NCBI RefSeq assembly: GCF_023895975.1
Contig: NZ_JALBWM010000028.1
Coordinates: 1 to 47,504, forward strand
DNA: 47,504 nt
Direction: 5' to 3'
Source of the DNA: Microbulbifer okhotskensis
Lineage (GTDB): Bacteria; Pseudomonadota; Gammaproteobacteria; Pseudomonadales; Cellvibrionaceae
Shown here: in pieces, positions 7,587-15,644 of the stretch
Position numbering within the stretch: position 1 is the stretch's first letter
How the letters are laid out: every line of letters starts with the position of its first letter
Program-made: the position numbers and the translations under genes
Notes under the pieces: model-generated
Told to the model about the DNA's origin: nothing
What the model saw: only the letters and a program-made list of their open reading frames with translations
Databases searched by the model: none

Positions 7587-8308
7587 CAGGCGGATACCTC
7601 CGACAGGCTGTCTCCATCGGACAGGGGGGCGTAGGATTCTACTGCGCCGGCGGCCATATGTAGGTGAGATGTGCAGCGTTGTGCGAGTCGCTGCTCGTGG
7701 GTGACCAATATCAGGGTGGTGTTGGATTCCCCGTTGAGCTTAAACAGCAGGTCGATAATTTTGGCGCCATTGCCCGCATCCAGGCTGCCGGTGGGTTCAT
7801 CGGCAAAGAGAATAGCGTCTTCGCTGCTGAAGCTGGCAAAGGCCCGGGCGATGGCAACCCGCTGCTGCTCACCACCGGACAATTGGCGCGGATAGTGGCG
7901 CAGCCGTGGTTCCAGGCCAACTCGGGCCAAAAAGTCCTCTGCCCGCTTGGCCGCTCCGCGCTCGCCGCGCAATTCGCTGGGCAGCATCACATTTTCCAGA
8001 GCTGTAAGTCCCGGTAGCAGTTGAAAAGTCTGGAATACGAACCCCACACAGCGGGCGCGTACTGCGGCGCGCTGTTCCTCGTCCATAGCGTTGATTTCAT
8101 CCCCGGCCAGCCAGATTTTGCCTGCGCTGGGTCTGTCCAGCCCTGCCAGCAGGCCGAGTAGAGTGGACTTACCGGAACCCGAGGCGCCTGTTACCGCGAG
8201 GCTCTCGCCGCGGGCGACTTCGAGGGAGATATTGTTTAACAGGGTCAGTGGTCCCTCACTGGTGGAGACTTGGTGAAAGAGGTTTTCTGCGGTGAGAATG
8301 GCGGACAT
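7586..8308 (-). CDS. ybbA: YbbA-type ABC transporter ATP-binding protein
   Basis: The 240-residue cytoplasmic ATPase belongs to the LolD/MacB-like family that drives FtsX-type permeases. Visible motifs are Walker A GASGSGKST (41-49), the Q-loop in VFQTFQLLPG, the signature LSGGEQQRVAIARA (from 143), Walker B ILFADEPTGSLD (Asp170, catalytic Glu171) and the switch His204 in LVTHEQ. The next gene is its permease ybbP, overlapping by one base. The divergent neighbour is tesA, the same arrangement as tesA/ybbAP in E. coli. The 45-base gap to tesA must hold both promoters or their leaders, so the two may be coregulated. Confidence 0.95.
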   Translation of the reverse strand: MSAILTAENLFHQVSTSEGPLTLLNNISLEVARGESLAVTGASGSGKSTLLGLLAGLDRPSAGKIWLAGDEINAMDEEQRAAVRARCVGFVFQTFQLLPGLTALENVMLPSELRGERGAAKRAEDFLARVGLEPRLRHYPRQLSGGEQQRVAIARAFASFSSEDAILFADEPTGSLDAGNGAKIIDLLFKLNGESNTTLILVTHEQRLAQRCTSHLHMAAGAVESYAPLSDGDSLSEVSA

Positions 8309-8353
8309 ACTGTATTCCCTGTGCGAATGCGCGAGATTTTTGGAGAGTATGAC

Positions 8354-9022
8354 ATGACGACAGCTTTTTTTCGGCGGCTACTATTTCCATTTGGCTTGGC
8401 GTTATTACTGTCGATCCCAAATGTGGCATTGAGTGCTGGCGGTACTGGGACGCTGCTGATCTTGGGTGACAGCATCAGTGCCGCCTACGGCATTGATGAA
8501 GAGTTGGGTTGGGTCAACCTGCTTCAAGTACGTTTGCAGGAAAACGGACGCCCGGTAAAAGTAGTCAATGCCAGTATCAGCGGAGAGACCTCAGCGGGAG
8601 GTCTGGCTCGGCTGCCGCGTTTAATGAAAGAGCACAGTCCACAATGGTTGATTGTGGAGCTGGGTGGCAACGATGGTCTACGGGGTTATCCACCACAGAG
8701 CCTCCAGCGCAATCTGCAGCAGATGGTAAAGCTGGCCAAAAACTCCGGTGCCGAGGTGTTGCTGTTGGGTATACGTATCCCTCCCAACTATGGCCGCGCT
8801 TATACCGAGGCCTTTGCCGCTGTCTTTCCCAAAGTGGCCCAGGCCGAAGCGGTAGCACTGGTGCCCTTTTTCCTAGAGACCGTTGCTCTTGAGCAGGGCG
8901 CCATGCAATCCGACGGTATTCATCCCACCGCAAAAGCGCAGCCCGCACTATTGAAGCATGTCTGGCCCTGCGTGGAATCGTTGTTGGCGGGAAGGGGAGA
9001 TGGCGAACCCTGTACTCCGTGA
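8354..9022 (+). CDS. tesA: TesA-type periplasmic esterase / acyl-CoA thioesterase I
   Basis: The 222-residue SGNH hydrolase is a multifunctional esterase (arylesterase, thioesterase I, lysophospholipase L1) that acts in the periplasm. A signal peptide covers about residues 1-28, ending near ALSAG. The SGNH blocks are all visible: GDSIS with nucleophile Ser40, Gly in ASISGET (about 77), Asn106 in ELGGNDGL, and Asp187/His190 in DGIHPT. The ATG at 8354 was preferred over a frame starting at 8270 because a GGAGAG site lies seven bases upstream and the signal peptide starts there. It is divergent from ybbA, the classic arrangement. Confidence 0.93.
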   Translation: MTTAFFRRLLFPFGLALLLSIPNVALSAGGTGTLLILGDSISAAYGIDEELGWVNLLQVRLQENGRPVKVVNASISGETSAGGLARLPRLMKEHSPQWLIVELGGNDGLRGYPPQSLQRNLQQMVKLAKNSGAEVLLLGIRIPPNYGRAYTEAFAAVFPKVAQAEAVALVPFFLETVALEQGAMQSDGIHPTAKAQPALLKHVWPCVESLLAGRGDGEPCTP

Positions 9023-9143
9023 TCGAAATGCGTACAATCGCGCCCCCAGGAACAGGAAAGCCTGGCTCTGGTCCCGCTGTTAATGGTTTTTGTGCCGATG
9101 TTGTGGGCCTGGTTACTGGTTGCGAATGAGTTAGAGAGACACC

Positions 9144-10061
9144 ATGCCCGAATTGGAAAACCGCCGCGAGCGGCTCGAATTTAATAAGCTGCAGAAGCGC
9201 TTGCGCCGCCATGTGGGCCGCGCTATCGCCGACTTCAATATGATTGAAGAGGGCGACAAGATTATGGTCTGTTTGTCCGGTGGTAAGGATTCCTATGCCA
9301 TGCTGGATATACTGCTGAACCTGCAGAAAACAGCACCGGTTAACTTTGAGCTGGTGGCGGTCAATATGGACCAGAAGCAGCCGGGTTTCCCCGAACATAT
9401 TTTGCCGGAATACCTTCAGTCCCTGGGCGTTCCCCATCATGTTGTCGAGAAAGATACTTACTCGGTGGTTAAAGAGGTGGTGCCCGAAGGCAAGACTACC
9501 TGCAGTCTTTGTTCGCGCTTACGTCGCGGTACCTTGTACGGGTTTGCCGAAGAGATTGGCGCCACCAAGGTGGCCTTGGGTCATCATAAGGACGATATCG
9601 TCGAGACCCTGTTCCTGAATATGTTCTACGGTGGCCGTCTCAAGGCAATGCCGCCGAAGCTGCGCGCCGATGATGGGCGCAATATCGTGATTCGCCCGCT
9701 GGCTTACTGCCGCGAGTCCGATATTGCCCGGTACGCTGAGTATAAACAGTTCCCGATTATCCCCTGTAACCTGTGTGGCAGTCAGGAAAACCTGCAACGT
9801 CAGGCGATCAAACAAATGCTGCAGGAGTGGGATAAGAAATTCCCTGGGCGCAGTGAGAACATTTTTGCTGCCACCACCCGCATATCCCCGTCACAGCTGG
9901 CTGACAGGGATATGTACGACTTTGAAAACCTGCTATTGGATCGCTCTACGCCGTCGGCTGCCGGGCGTCCTGACCATTCAATCCAGCGCCAGGTGAATTC
10001 TTGGACGCCGGAGGATGCTCAGGAAGCGGCGCCCCAGTATATCGAGGCGCGGAATCTGTAG
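9144..10061 (+). CDS. ttcA: tRNA 2-thiocytidine biosynthesis protein TtcA
   Basis: TtcA inserts sulfur at cytidine 32 of certain tRNAs. The 305-residue protein has the PP-loop ATP-binding motif SGGKDS (45-50) and the iron-sulfur cysteines in CSLC (120 and 123) and CNLC (208, with 211), matching the known three-cysteine cluster of the E. coli enzyme. [16 protein letters not shown] is the typical central segment. The C-terminal extension after about residue 280 is variable. Translation starts at ATG 9144 with GAGAGA upstream. Its last 116 bases overlap the 3' end of the convergent lysozyme-like gene, an unusually large overlap. Confidence 0.96.
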   Translation: MPELENRRERLEFNKLQKRLRRHVGRAIADFNMIEEGDKIMVCLSGGKDSYAMLDILLNLQKTAPVNFELVAVNMDQKQPGFPEHILPEYLQSLGVPHHVVEKDTYSVVKEVVPEGKTTCSLCSRLRRGTLYGFAEEIGATKVALGHHKDDIVETLFLNMFYGGRLKAMPPKLRADDGRNIVIRPLAYCRESDIARYAEYKQFPIIPCNLCGSQENLQRQAIKQMLQEWDKKFPGRSENIFAATTRISPSQLADRDMYDFENLLLDRSTPSAAGRPDHSIQRQVNSWTPEDAQEAAPQYIEARNL

Positions 10062-10551
10062 GGTCGGCTCCACTGACCAGCTGTGCATAGCTGCACTCAA
10101 AATCCCGGGTACTCGCACTCGGCCCATGGTGGAAGTGTTGGTGCCACAAGCGTGCCATATTGGCCACGTCCGGTGCTTCCGTTTCCCGAAGTTTGTGTAC
10201 ATCGGCTGACCGATAAATCAACCAGGCAATGGCGGTGGCATAGCGCAGGTTGGTGGTCAGTTCGCTGTGGGGGTGGTCGAGAAAGTCCCGTTGACTGGCC
10301 AGCCCCCGCACTTTTGAGGCGAGGGTGGGGTGATCGATCAAGTATTGGTCCCAGATCTCCCGGTGGGTGTGAGGCTGGATTTGGTAAATGCCCAGCCCGT
10401 GTCGCCGTCCCTGCTTGAGGTGGAAGCCCAGTTGTGACTCCTGGGCAGCAGTTCCCAGAAGTAGATTCTCCATGCCCTGGCTCCAGGCTCTCAAGTGTTT
10501 GAGGGTTGGACGGATAACCTGGAGTCGGAGTTCATCCAGACAAATGCCCAT
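9946..10551 (-). CDS. Lysozyme-like / transglycosylase-fold protein of unknown role
   Basis: The 201-residue protein resembles small phage- and bacteria-encoded proteins with a lysozyme-like fold: an N-terminal helix ([20 protein letters not shown]), then [10 protein letters not shown] with a candidate catalytic Glu, then [20 protein letters not shown], where the GlxQxxP-type pattern resembles soluble lytic transglycosylases. There is no signal peptide, so it would need a holin or be an intracellular or phage-derived relic. The C-terminal 50 residues (Pro/Ala/Ser-rich) are read opposite the ttcA 3' end and may be non-functional tail. The start is weakly supported, since no strong ribosome binding site is seen. 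It lies between ttcA and putP with no phage genes beside it. Confidence 0.6.
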   Translation of the reverse strand: MGICLDELRLQVIRPTLKHLRAWSQGMENLLLGTAAQESQLGFHLKQGRRHGLGIYQIQPHTHREIWDQYLIDHPTLASKVRGLASQRDFLDHPHSELTTNLRYATAIAWLIYRSADVHKLRETEAPDVANMARLWHQHFHHGPSASTRDFECSYAQLVSGADPTDSAPRYTGAPLPEHPPASKNSPGAGLNGQDARQPTA

Positions 10552-10761
10552 AGTGTTGTCTTTTTTTCTGTAAGTGTGCCCAACATATATTTAGTTTGCA
10601 GATTGAGTCGGCGCCACCTAATGGGTAGATTTACGCGTAATAAACATAACAATTGCAACGTGGTGCCCATCCTATAGCTCATTTTGGCCAGAAATTGAGC
10701 AGGGATACGCAGGGTTTTCCAGCGCTGAGCGCCACTCCACATTGATCAGAAGGAATCCCCT

Positions 10762-12228
10762 ATGTCCGCCGAGTGGCTGATCGCCCTTACTTTTGTCGCC
10801 TATTTGGCTTTGATTGTTGTCATTGGTATATACGCTTACCGGCGGACTAAAAATGCCAGTGACTATTTCCTTGGCGGCCGTTCCCTGCCGCCGGCGGTGG
10901 CAGCCCTTTCTGCTGGTGCATCAGATATGAGTGGCTGGTTGCTGCTGGGGTTGCCCGGAGCGGCTTATGCAGCGGGACTCTCCGCTGGTTGGATCGCCAT
11001 CGGTCTTTTTTCGGGCATCGTCTTGAGCTGGGTGACGATGGGGCGGCGCCTGCGTATCTATACTTACAAGTTGGACGACTCGTTAACGATTCCGGCTTAT
11101 CTACATCGCCGTTTTAAAATGGGGCACCCCTATCTGCGCACGGTCTGCGCGATTTTCATCTTGCTGTTCTTTCTTTTTTATGTGGCCTCGGGCCTGATTG
11201 CCGGCGGCAAGTTGTTTGAAACCGTATTTGGCTGGGACTACCGCTGGGCGGTGATTATCGGTGCTATAGCGGTGATTTCTTACACCCTGTTCGGCGGTTT
11301 TCTGGCCGTGTCCTGGACGGATGTGTTTCAGGGGTTACTAATGAGTGCCGCTCTGATCGCGGTGCCGCTGGTTGTTATCTCTGATCAGGGAGGATTTACT
11401 ACCAGTTGGAGCCGTTTGCAGGCTGAGATGCCGCAACTGACCCATTGGCTGACGGATAACACCGGACAGACATTGAGCCTAGTGGCGATTCTCAGTTCCC
11501 TCGCATGGGGCCTTGGATACTTTGGGCAGCCACATATTTTGGCGCGATTTATGGCGGTGCGCAGCCCGAATGATATTCCCGCAGCGGCGACAGTGGCGGC
11601 GGTGTGGTCACTGGCGGGTTTCCTTGGTGCAATGGCGGTGGGTCTTTTTGCCCACCTGGAAATTCAGCAGGGCCTGCCGGATGGGGAGACTGTCTTTATG
11701 GAGATGGTGCAGGTGTTGTTTCACCCGGTAGTGGCCGGTGTTCTGTTAGCGGCAATTCTGTCTGCCATTATGAGCACGGCAGATTCTCAGCTATTGGTGT
11801 CATCGGCGGCACTGGCGGAAGATATATACCATGTTTGGTTTGGGCGAGAGATCAGCCCGGAGGCCATGGTTAAAGTCGGGCGCTGGGCTGTTGTCGCCCT
11901 ATCGTTGATTGCGGTGTGGATCGCGATGGACCCGGACTCCAAAGTACTGGATGTGGTGAGCTATGCGTGGGCGGGATTGGGCGCTGCTTTTGGGCCGGCA
12001 CTGTTGATTAGCCTCTATTGGTCTCGTATGACGGGCACCGGCGCGATTGTCGGGGTCGTGGTTGGCGGCGTGACGGTGGTGATTTGGGAGAAACTGTCCG
12101 GGGGCATTTTTGATGTTTATGAGTTGCTTCCGGGGTTCGTTTTTTCTTCAGCTGCTATCGTGTTAGTTAGCGCGCTGACGAAATGCCCGGAAGCCGTTGC
12201 CTCACAGCACCGAAAGTTGCTTGGTTGA
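10762..12228 (+). CDS. putP: Sodium/proline symporter PutP
   Basis: This inner-membrane transporter imports L-proline with Na+ and belongs to the SSS family (LeuT fold). At 488 residues with about 13 hydrophobic segments it has the usual PutP length. Family segments include SDYFLGGRSLPPAVAAL, GASDMSGWLLLGLPG, the loop LDDSLTIPAYLHRRF, and STADSQLLVSSAALAEDIY (about 340), which contains the Na+-site serines. The start is ATG at 10762 with AAGGA eight bases upstream. No putA lies nearby. The proline it imports could come from the exported peptidases elsewhere in this window (inference). Confidence 0.94.
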   Translation: MSAEWLIALTFVAYLALIVVIGIYAYRRTKNASDYFLGGRSLPPAVAALSAGASDMSGWLLLGLPGAAYAAGLSAGWIAIGLFSGIVLSWVTMGRRLRIYTYKLDDSLTIPAYLHRRFKMGHPYLRTVCAIFILLFFLFYVASGLIAGGKLFETVFGWDYRWAVIIGAIAVISYTLFGGFLAVSWTDVFQGLLMSAALIAVPLVVISDQGGFTTSWSRLQAEMPQLTHWLTDNTGQTLSLVAILSSLAWGLGYFGQPHILARFMAVRSPNDIPAAATVAAVWSLAGFLGAMAVGLFAHLEIQQGLPDGETVFMEMVQVLFHPVVAGVLLAAILSAIMSTADSQLLVSSAALAEDIYHVWFGREISPEAMVKVGRWAVVALSLIAVWIAMDPDSKVLDVVSYAWAGLGAAFGPALLISLYWSRMTGTGAIVGVVVGGVTVVIWEKLSGGIFDVYELLPGFVFSSAAIVLVSALTKCPEAVASQHRKLLG

Positions 12229-12379
12229 GGGGGCAGGGCAGACTGGAAACCGAGCAATCTGCTTGGGCCTGAACGGACTGGTCGCGCTGGGAGCGCACCT
12301 CTGGCAAAGGTGCGACTGTTGTGAAGCGAAAGGGATTTCCATCCGCAGCAATTATTCAAATAGCGGTTGGAGATGCTGA

Positions 12380-12892
12380 GTGATTAAAGTTCATCTCGGT
12401 GATATCACTCGATTACATGTCGATGTAATCGTCAACGCTGCCAACAGCCGCCTCCAGGGAGGCGGTGGTGTCGATGGGGCCGTCCACCGCGCAGCGGGGC
12501 CCACCCTGCAAGAGGCTTGCCGTAAATTGGGCGCCTGTCCTGTTGGCGAGGTACGCGCTACCGGCGCTTACTCCATTCCTGTAAAGCGTATTTATCACAC
12601 CGCCGGCCCGGTTTGGCGCGGTGGTAACTTGGGCGAGCCCGAGTTGCTTTCCAGTTGTTACCGGCAGTGTCTGGCTTTGGCTCGACGGGAAAACATGCGT
12701 TCAATTGCCTTTCCCGCCATTAGTTGCGGTGTCTACGATTATCCACCAGAGTTGGCGGTGGAAGTGGCTGTCGAGCAAGTACAACAGTACCAAGAGAGGG
12801 AGGGGGCGCTGCAGCAGGTTATATTTTGCTGTCTTAACGAGCAGATGGCCGATCTCTATCTTGCCCAGCTGGAAGCCTACATTAGGCGCTAA
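12380..12892 (+). CDS. Macrodomain protein, probable O-acetyl-ADP-ribose deacetylase (YmdB-like)
   Basis: The 170-residue single-domain protein binds ADP-ribose and, in the YmdB class, hydrolyses O-acetyl-ADP-ribose. Family features are the N-terminal GDIT, VIVNAANSRLQGGGGVDGAV (about 17-36) with the phosphate-binding glycine run, HRAAGPTLQEAC, and AFPAISCGVYDYPPE. It starts at GTG 12380: an in-frame TGA sits directly before this codon and a GGAG lies seven bases upstream. It is 151 bases after putP on the same strand; a small 7-bp inverted repeat near 12293-12313 lies between them. It could act as a regulator of ADP-ribosylation or of RNase III, as reported for E. coli YmdB. Confidence 0.92.
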   Translation: MIKVHLGDITRLHVDVIVNAANSRLQGGGGVDGAVHRAAGPTLQEACRKLGACPVGEVRATGAYSIPVKRIYHTAGPVWRGGNLGEPELLSSCYRQCLALARRENMRSIAFPAISCGVYDYPPELAVEVAVEQVQQYQEREGALQQVIFCCLNEQMADLYLAQLEAYIRR

Positions 12893-12957
12893 AAACCACG
12901 CTTTAGTTATTCGGTGATATTTTAGGCCATTGATTGATATCGGCAGGTTGGGGATTA

Positions 12958-12975
12958 TTATTGTCCTGACAATAA
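12958..12975. promoter_or_regulatory. Perfect 8-bp palindrome upstream of the Mpo1-like gene
   Basis: ttattgtc (12958-12965) and gacaataa (12968-12975) are separated by two bases and lie 25 bases before the ATG of the Mpo1-like gene. The position fits an operator over or just after a promoter. No known regulator consensus is recognised. Confidence 0.35.
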
Positions 12976-13000
12976 CAATATAAGAAAAGAGGAGACTGTC

Positions 13001-13465
13001 ATGCGCAGTGCCCAGCAGTGGTTTTCAGAGTATGGTGAAAGTCACCAGAACCCGATTAACAAATCCATTCACTGGATTGCCGTCCCCGTTATTTACGCTA
13101 CCGTAGCTGGACTCCTGTGGGCTATACCACAGCCGGAGTTTATGGCGGCTATTCCTTGGCTGAACTGGGCGGTGGTCATCACGGTACCCATTCTGCTGTT
13201 CTACTTTGCTCTGTCTTTCCCCATTGCCTTGGGAATGACAGCTCTGACAGTCGTTTGCTTCTGGGGTTGGTCGCTGTTGGAGCGCTTGGGAGTTCCCATT
13301 TGGCAGACGGCGCTGGGACTTTTTGTGGTGATGTGGGTATTTCAATTTATTGGCCACCACATTGAAGGTAAAAAGCCCTCTTTCTTTAAAGACCTTCAAT
13401 TCCTATTGATCGGGCCTGCCTGGGTGATTGGTTTTATCTACCGTAAGCTGGGAATTCAGTACTGA
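13001..13465 (+). CDS. Mpo1-like (DUF962) membrane protein
   Basis: The 154-residue integral membrane protein belongs to the DUF962/YGL010w family, whose yeast member Mpo1 is a dioxygenase that alpha-oxidises 2-hydroxy fatty acids. The typical start is present: SAQQWFSEYGESHQNPINK with the conserved HxxPxN-like pattern, then IHWIAVPVIY. About four hydrophobic helices follow. The later segment FQFIGHHIEGKKPSFFKDLQFLL holds the conserved His pair (GHHIEGKKP) thought to bind iron. A GAGGAG site lies nine bases before the ATG. A palindrome upstream may be an operator. The bacterial substrate is not known. Confidence 0.9.
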   Translation: MRSAQQWFSEYGESHQNPINKSIHWIAVPVIYATVAGLLWAIPQPEFMAAIPWLNWAVVITVPILLFYFALSFPIALGMTALTVVCFWGWSLLERLGVPIWQTALGLFVVMWVFQFIGHHIEGKKPSFFKDLQFLLIGPAWVIGFIYRKLGIQY

Positions 13466-13489
13466 TTCGCAGCTGAGAGGCACTTTTCT

Positions 13490-13519
13490 ACCGGTGAGTG
13501 GTGTGAGTCTCTCACCGGT
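13490..13519. terminator. Hairpin between convergent Mpo1-like gene and lrp
   Basis: A perfect 9-bp inverted repeat (accggtgag / ctcaccggt, 12-base loop) fills the 63-base gap between the two convergent stop codons. It probably serves as a bidirectional transcription end, although T-runs are short. Confidence 0.5.
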
Positions 13520-13528
13520 CATGATTTA

Positions 13529-14014
13529 TTATCGGTTGTAGTGAACCGGTACTTCCAAGGTTTCCTTTACTTCCTCCATGACCACATAACTGGTGCATTC
13601 CTGCACTTCCGGTAGGGTCAGCAGAGTCTCGCCGTAGAACTTGCGATAGGCGTTCATATCTGCAACGCGGGCTTTAATCAGGTAGTCAAAATTACCCGAG
13701 ACTAGATAGCACTCCTGTACTTCTGGCAGAGCGGCCGCTGCGTGGCGGAACTCCTCGAAAGCGTCCTGAGCGGAGCGGTTTAAGCGGATCTGTACAAATA
13801 CAACCAGGGCTGCATCTAAGAACTCCGGGTTTATGAGTGCGGTATAGCCCTGGATAATCCCATCATTCTCCAGACGCTTGACCCGTTCAACACATGGGGT
13901 CGCGGTCAGCCCCACTTGTCGGGCAAGTTCAGCGTAACTGGTCCGCCCATTCTTTTGTAATACTCGCAGTATGTTCCGGTCTATCGTACTGAGTTCTCCC
14001 GCACGCTTGCGCAT
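13529..14014 (-). CDS. lrp: Lrp/AsnC-family transcriptional regulator
   Basis: The 161-residue regulator has the family layout: an N-terminal helix-turn-helix (about residues 8-60: LSTIDRNILRVLQKNGRTSY, ELARQVGLTATPCVERVKRL) and a C-terminal RAM ligand-binding domain (about 75-150) that forms dimers and octamers and binds amino acids, with GNFDYLIKARVADMNAYRKF. The PCVERVKRLE recognition region and TYVVMEEVKET ending match Lrp itself closely. It is divergent from ald, with two palindromes between them, so it probably controls ald in response to alanine or leucine and may repress itself. Whether it is the global Lrp or a local ald regulator cannot be decided here. Confidence 0.9.
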   Translation of the reverse strand: MRKRAGELSTIDRNILRVLQKNGRTSYAELARQVGLTATPCVERVKRLENDGIIQGYTALINPEFLDAALVVFVQIRLNRSAQDAFEEFRHAAAALPEVQECYLVSGNFDYLIKARVADMNAYRKFYGETLLTLPEVQECTSYVVMEEVKETLEVPVHYNR

Positions 14015-14036
14015 AACACCTGTCTCCGAAGTGGTC

Positions 14037-14061
14037 GATACGATTAAAAACTAATCGTATC
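14037..14061. promoter_or_regulatory. Perfect 10-bp palindrome, candidate Lrp-type operator 1
   Basis: gatacgatta (14037-14046) and taatcgtatc (14052-14061) flank a 5-base centre in the lrp/ald gap, 23 bases upstream of the lrp start. Lrp-family sites are loose palindromes with an A/T centre; this one fits that form. It may mediate autoregulation. Confidence 0.55.
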
Positions 14062-14069
14062 CATAGTTT

Positions 14070-14090
14070 AACTAGTGGATTCCACTAGTT
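14070..14090. promoter_or_regulatory. Perfect 9-bp palindrome, candidate operator 2
   Basis: aactagtgg (14070-14078) and ccactagtt (14082-14090) are separated by att. The site is centred about 31 bases from operator 1, roughly three helical turns, so proteins bound at both would sit on the same face of the DNA. It lies about 119 bases before the ald start, a usual distance for activation. Confidence 0.5.
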
Positions 14091-14208
14091 TTATTTAAAT
14101 TTTAGTAAATATCCACTCGTTATCTGTCCTTATACTGGGGAAAACATAGAAATTAGGTACTTTCTGTTGAATATGAAGTACCAAGCGCAGAGAGCGAGGA
14201 GAAGGAAA

Positions 14209-15354
14209 ATGTTGATTGGCGTCCCTAAAGAGATTAAGAACCACGAGTATCGTATTGGCCTGACGCCGTCGAGTGTGCGTGAACTGATCGGCCACGGTCA
14301 TCAGGTTATCGTGCAAAAGGAAGGTGGTGCTGCTATCGGTTTTCCCGACGAAATGTACGTTCAGGCCGGCGCGAAGATTATCGATACTCCGGAAGACATT
14401 TTTGCCACTGCCGATATGATCGTCAAGGTAAAAGAACCTCAGCCCCACGAGTGTGAAATGCTGCGCCCCGGACAGGTTTTATACACCTACCTGCACCTGG
14501 CTCCAGATCCCAAGCAAACCGAGTTACTGGTGAAGTCTGGCGCTACCTGCATTGCCTATGAAACCGTCACCGACCGCTTTGGTGGTTTGCCTTTGCTGGC
14601 TCCCATGTCCGAAGTCGCGGGCCGTATGTCGGTACAGTGTGGCGCGCACCACCTGGAGAAAGCTCAAGGTGGTCTAGGTGTCTTGCTCGGTGGTGTGCCC
14701 GGTGTTGCTCCTGCCAGAGTTCTTATTATTGGCGGCGGTGTTGTCGGTACCAACGCAGCAAAAATGGCGCTGGGTATGGGTGCAGATGTCACTATTCTGG
14801 ATCGCTCGCTGCCGCGTCTGCGCCAGCTGGACGACATCTTTGGTGGCGCAGTACGCACCGAGTACTCAACCAACGATGCCATTGAAAAACACGCTCTCCA
14901 AGCTGATTTAGTGGTCGGTGCGGTATTGATTCCCGGCGCCGCAGCGCCAAAATTGCTGACTCGCGATATTATCAGCCGTATGAAGAAAGGTGCGGTTGTC
15001 GCAGACGTAGCTATTGACCAGGGCGGTTGCTTTGAAACCTCTAAAGCTACCACCCACCAAGAGCCAACATATGTGGTTGATGGTGTCGTTCACTACTGTG
15101 TCGCTAATATGCCCGGTGGTGTAGCCCGTACCTCTACTATGGCCTTGAACAATGCCACTTTGCCTTACGCCGTAGCTCTTGCAAACAAGGGCGCGAAGCA
15201 AGCGCTGCTCGACGATGCCAACTTATTAGAAGGTCTGAATGTTCACGCCGGTATGGTGACTTACCAGGCGGTAGCAGATGTACTCGGCTATGAATTTGTC
15301 GACCCGAAGCTGGCGCTGCAGAAAAAAGCGGTCGCTGAAGACGCGGTAGCCTGA
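14209..15354 (+). CDS. ald: Alanine dehydrogenase
   Basis: Ald catalyses the reversible NAD-dependent oxidative deamination of L-alanine to pyruvate and ammonia in the cytoplasm. The 381-residue sequence begins MLIGVPKEIKNHEYRIGLTP, the family hallmark, with TYLHLAPDPKQTELL near residue 95 and the NAD-binding Rossmann turn IIGGGVVGTNAAKMALGMGA around 175. CVANMPGGVARTSTMALNNA is the conserved C-terminal active-site segment. A frame 14 codons longer exists, but the start at 14209 is preceded by GGAGAAGG and fits the family. It is regulated, by inference, by the divergent Lrp-type gene. The C-terminal tail KKAVAEDAVA is slightly longer than in Bacillus enzymes. Confidence 0.97.
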   Translation: MLIGVPKEIKNHEYRIGLTPSSVRELIGHGHQVIVQKEGGAAIGFPDEMYVQAGAKIIDTPEDIFATADMIVKVKEPQPHECEMLRPGQVLYTYLHLAPDPKQTELLVKSGATCIAYETVTDRFGGLPLLAPMSEVAGRMSVQCGAHHLEKAQGGLGVLLGGVPGVAPARVLIIGGGVVGTNAAKMALGMGADVTILDRSLPRLRQLDDIFGGAVRTEYSTNDAIEKHALQADLVVGAVLIPGAAAPKLLTRDIISRMKKGAVVADVAIDQGGCFETSKATTHQEPTYVVDGVVHYCVANMPGGVARTSTMALNNATLPYAVALANKGAKQALLDDANLLEGLNVHAGMVTYQAVADVLGYEFVDPKLALQKKAVAEDAVA

Positions 15355-15360
15355 TGATTA

Positions 15361-15383
15361 TGTGGCCGCTTCAGGCGGCCACA
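15361..15383 (+). terminator. ald: Hairpin after ald
   Basis: tgtggccgc (15361-15369) pairs with gcggccaca (15375-15383) around a 5-base loop, seven bases after the ald stop. The stem is very stable but no T-run follows, so it may stabilise the mRNA 3' end or act with the terminator at 15497-15519. Confidence 0.45.
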
Positions 15384-15394
15384 ACTTGAATAGA

Positions 15395-15519
15395 TAGAGA
15401 TAAGCGGTAACGCGCTTGTTTTGGGAAGTTTCCCCCGGAGCGCTCATTGGCGTTCCTCTCTGTGAGACCTGGTGGCGGATGCCACTATATTGATAGCCGC
15501 GTTATTACGCGGTTTTTTT
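15395..15519 (+). ncRNA. Candidate small RNA or structured 3' UTR after ald
   Basis: Between ald and the convergent PstS/OmpA gene there is a stretch with several short stems and no open frame of note: gtggc-ggat-gccac at about 15470-15483, a GGGAA/TTCCC-type stem near 15422-15434, and a clear intrinsic terminator at its end. The layout suggests an independent sRNA or one processed from the ald transcript. The 4-base loop GGAT of one stem is a CsrA-type motif. No known RNA family is recognised and no promoter was identified with confidence. Confidence 0.3.
15497..15519 (+). terminator. Intrinsic terminator
   Basis: ccgcg (15497-15501), loop ttatta, cgcgg (15508-15512) followed by seven T. 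It is a standard rho-independent terminator reading rightwards. Confidence 0.8.
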
Positions 15520-15563
15520 ATGCGGGGAAAAAATTTCAGGTGGGGAGTGTTCAGCTTGCGGAA

Positions 15564-15628
15564 AGCTAAATACGGACGCTGAGGGACATCCTTGTACCTC
15601 GCCAACCTTTGCTTGCTGGTATTTAGCT
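15564..15628. repeat. 10-bp inverted repeat upstream of the PstS/OmpA stop
   Basis: agctaaatac (15564-15573) and gtatttagct (15619-15628) are perfect inverted copies 45 bases apart, just beyond the 3' end of the PstS/OmpA gene. A second possible pairing, cggac near 15573-15577 with gtccg near 15639-15643, would compete with it. It may form the 3' end of the minus-strand transcript. Confidence 0.35.
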
Positions 15629-15644
15629 CATCCGATGGGTCCGT

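Noticed and set aside
8577..9440. 287-codon minus-strand open frame across tesA and ttcA
   Set aside because: Both plus-strand genes are certain by motif; the minus frame has low-complexity proline/arginine content and no recognisable domain.
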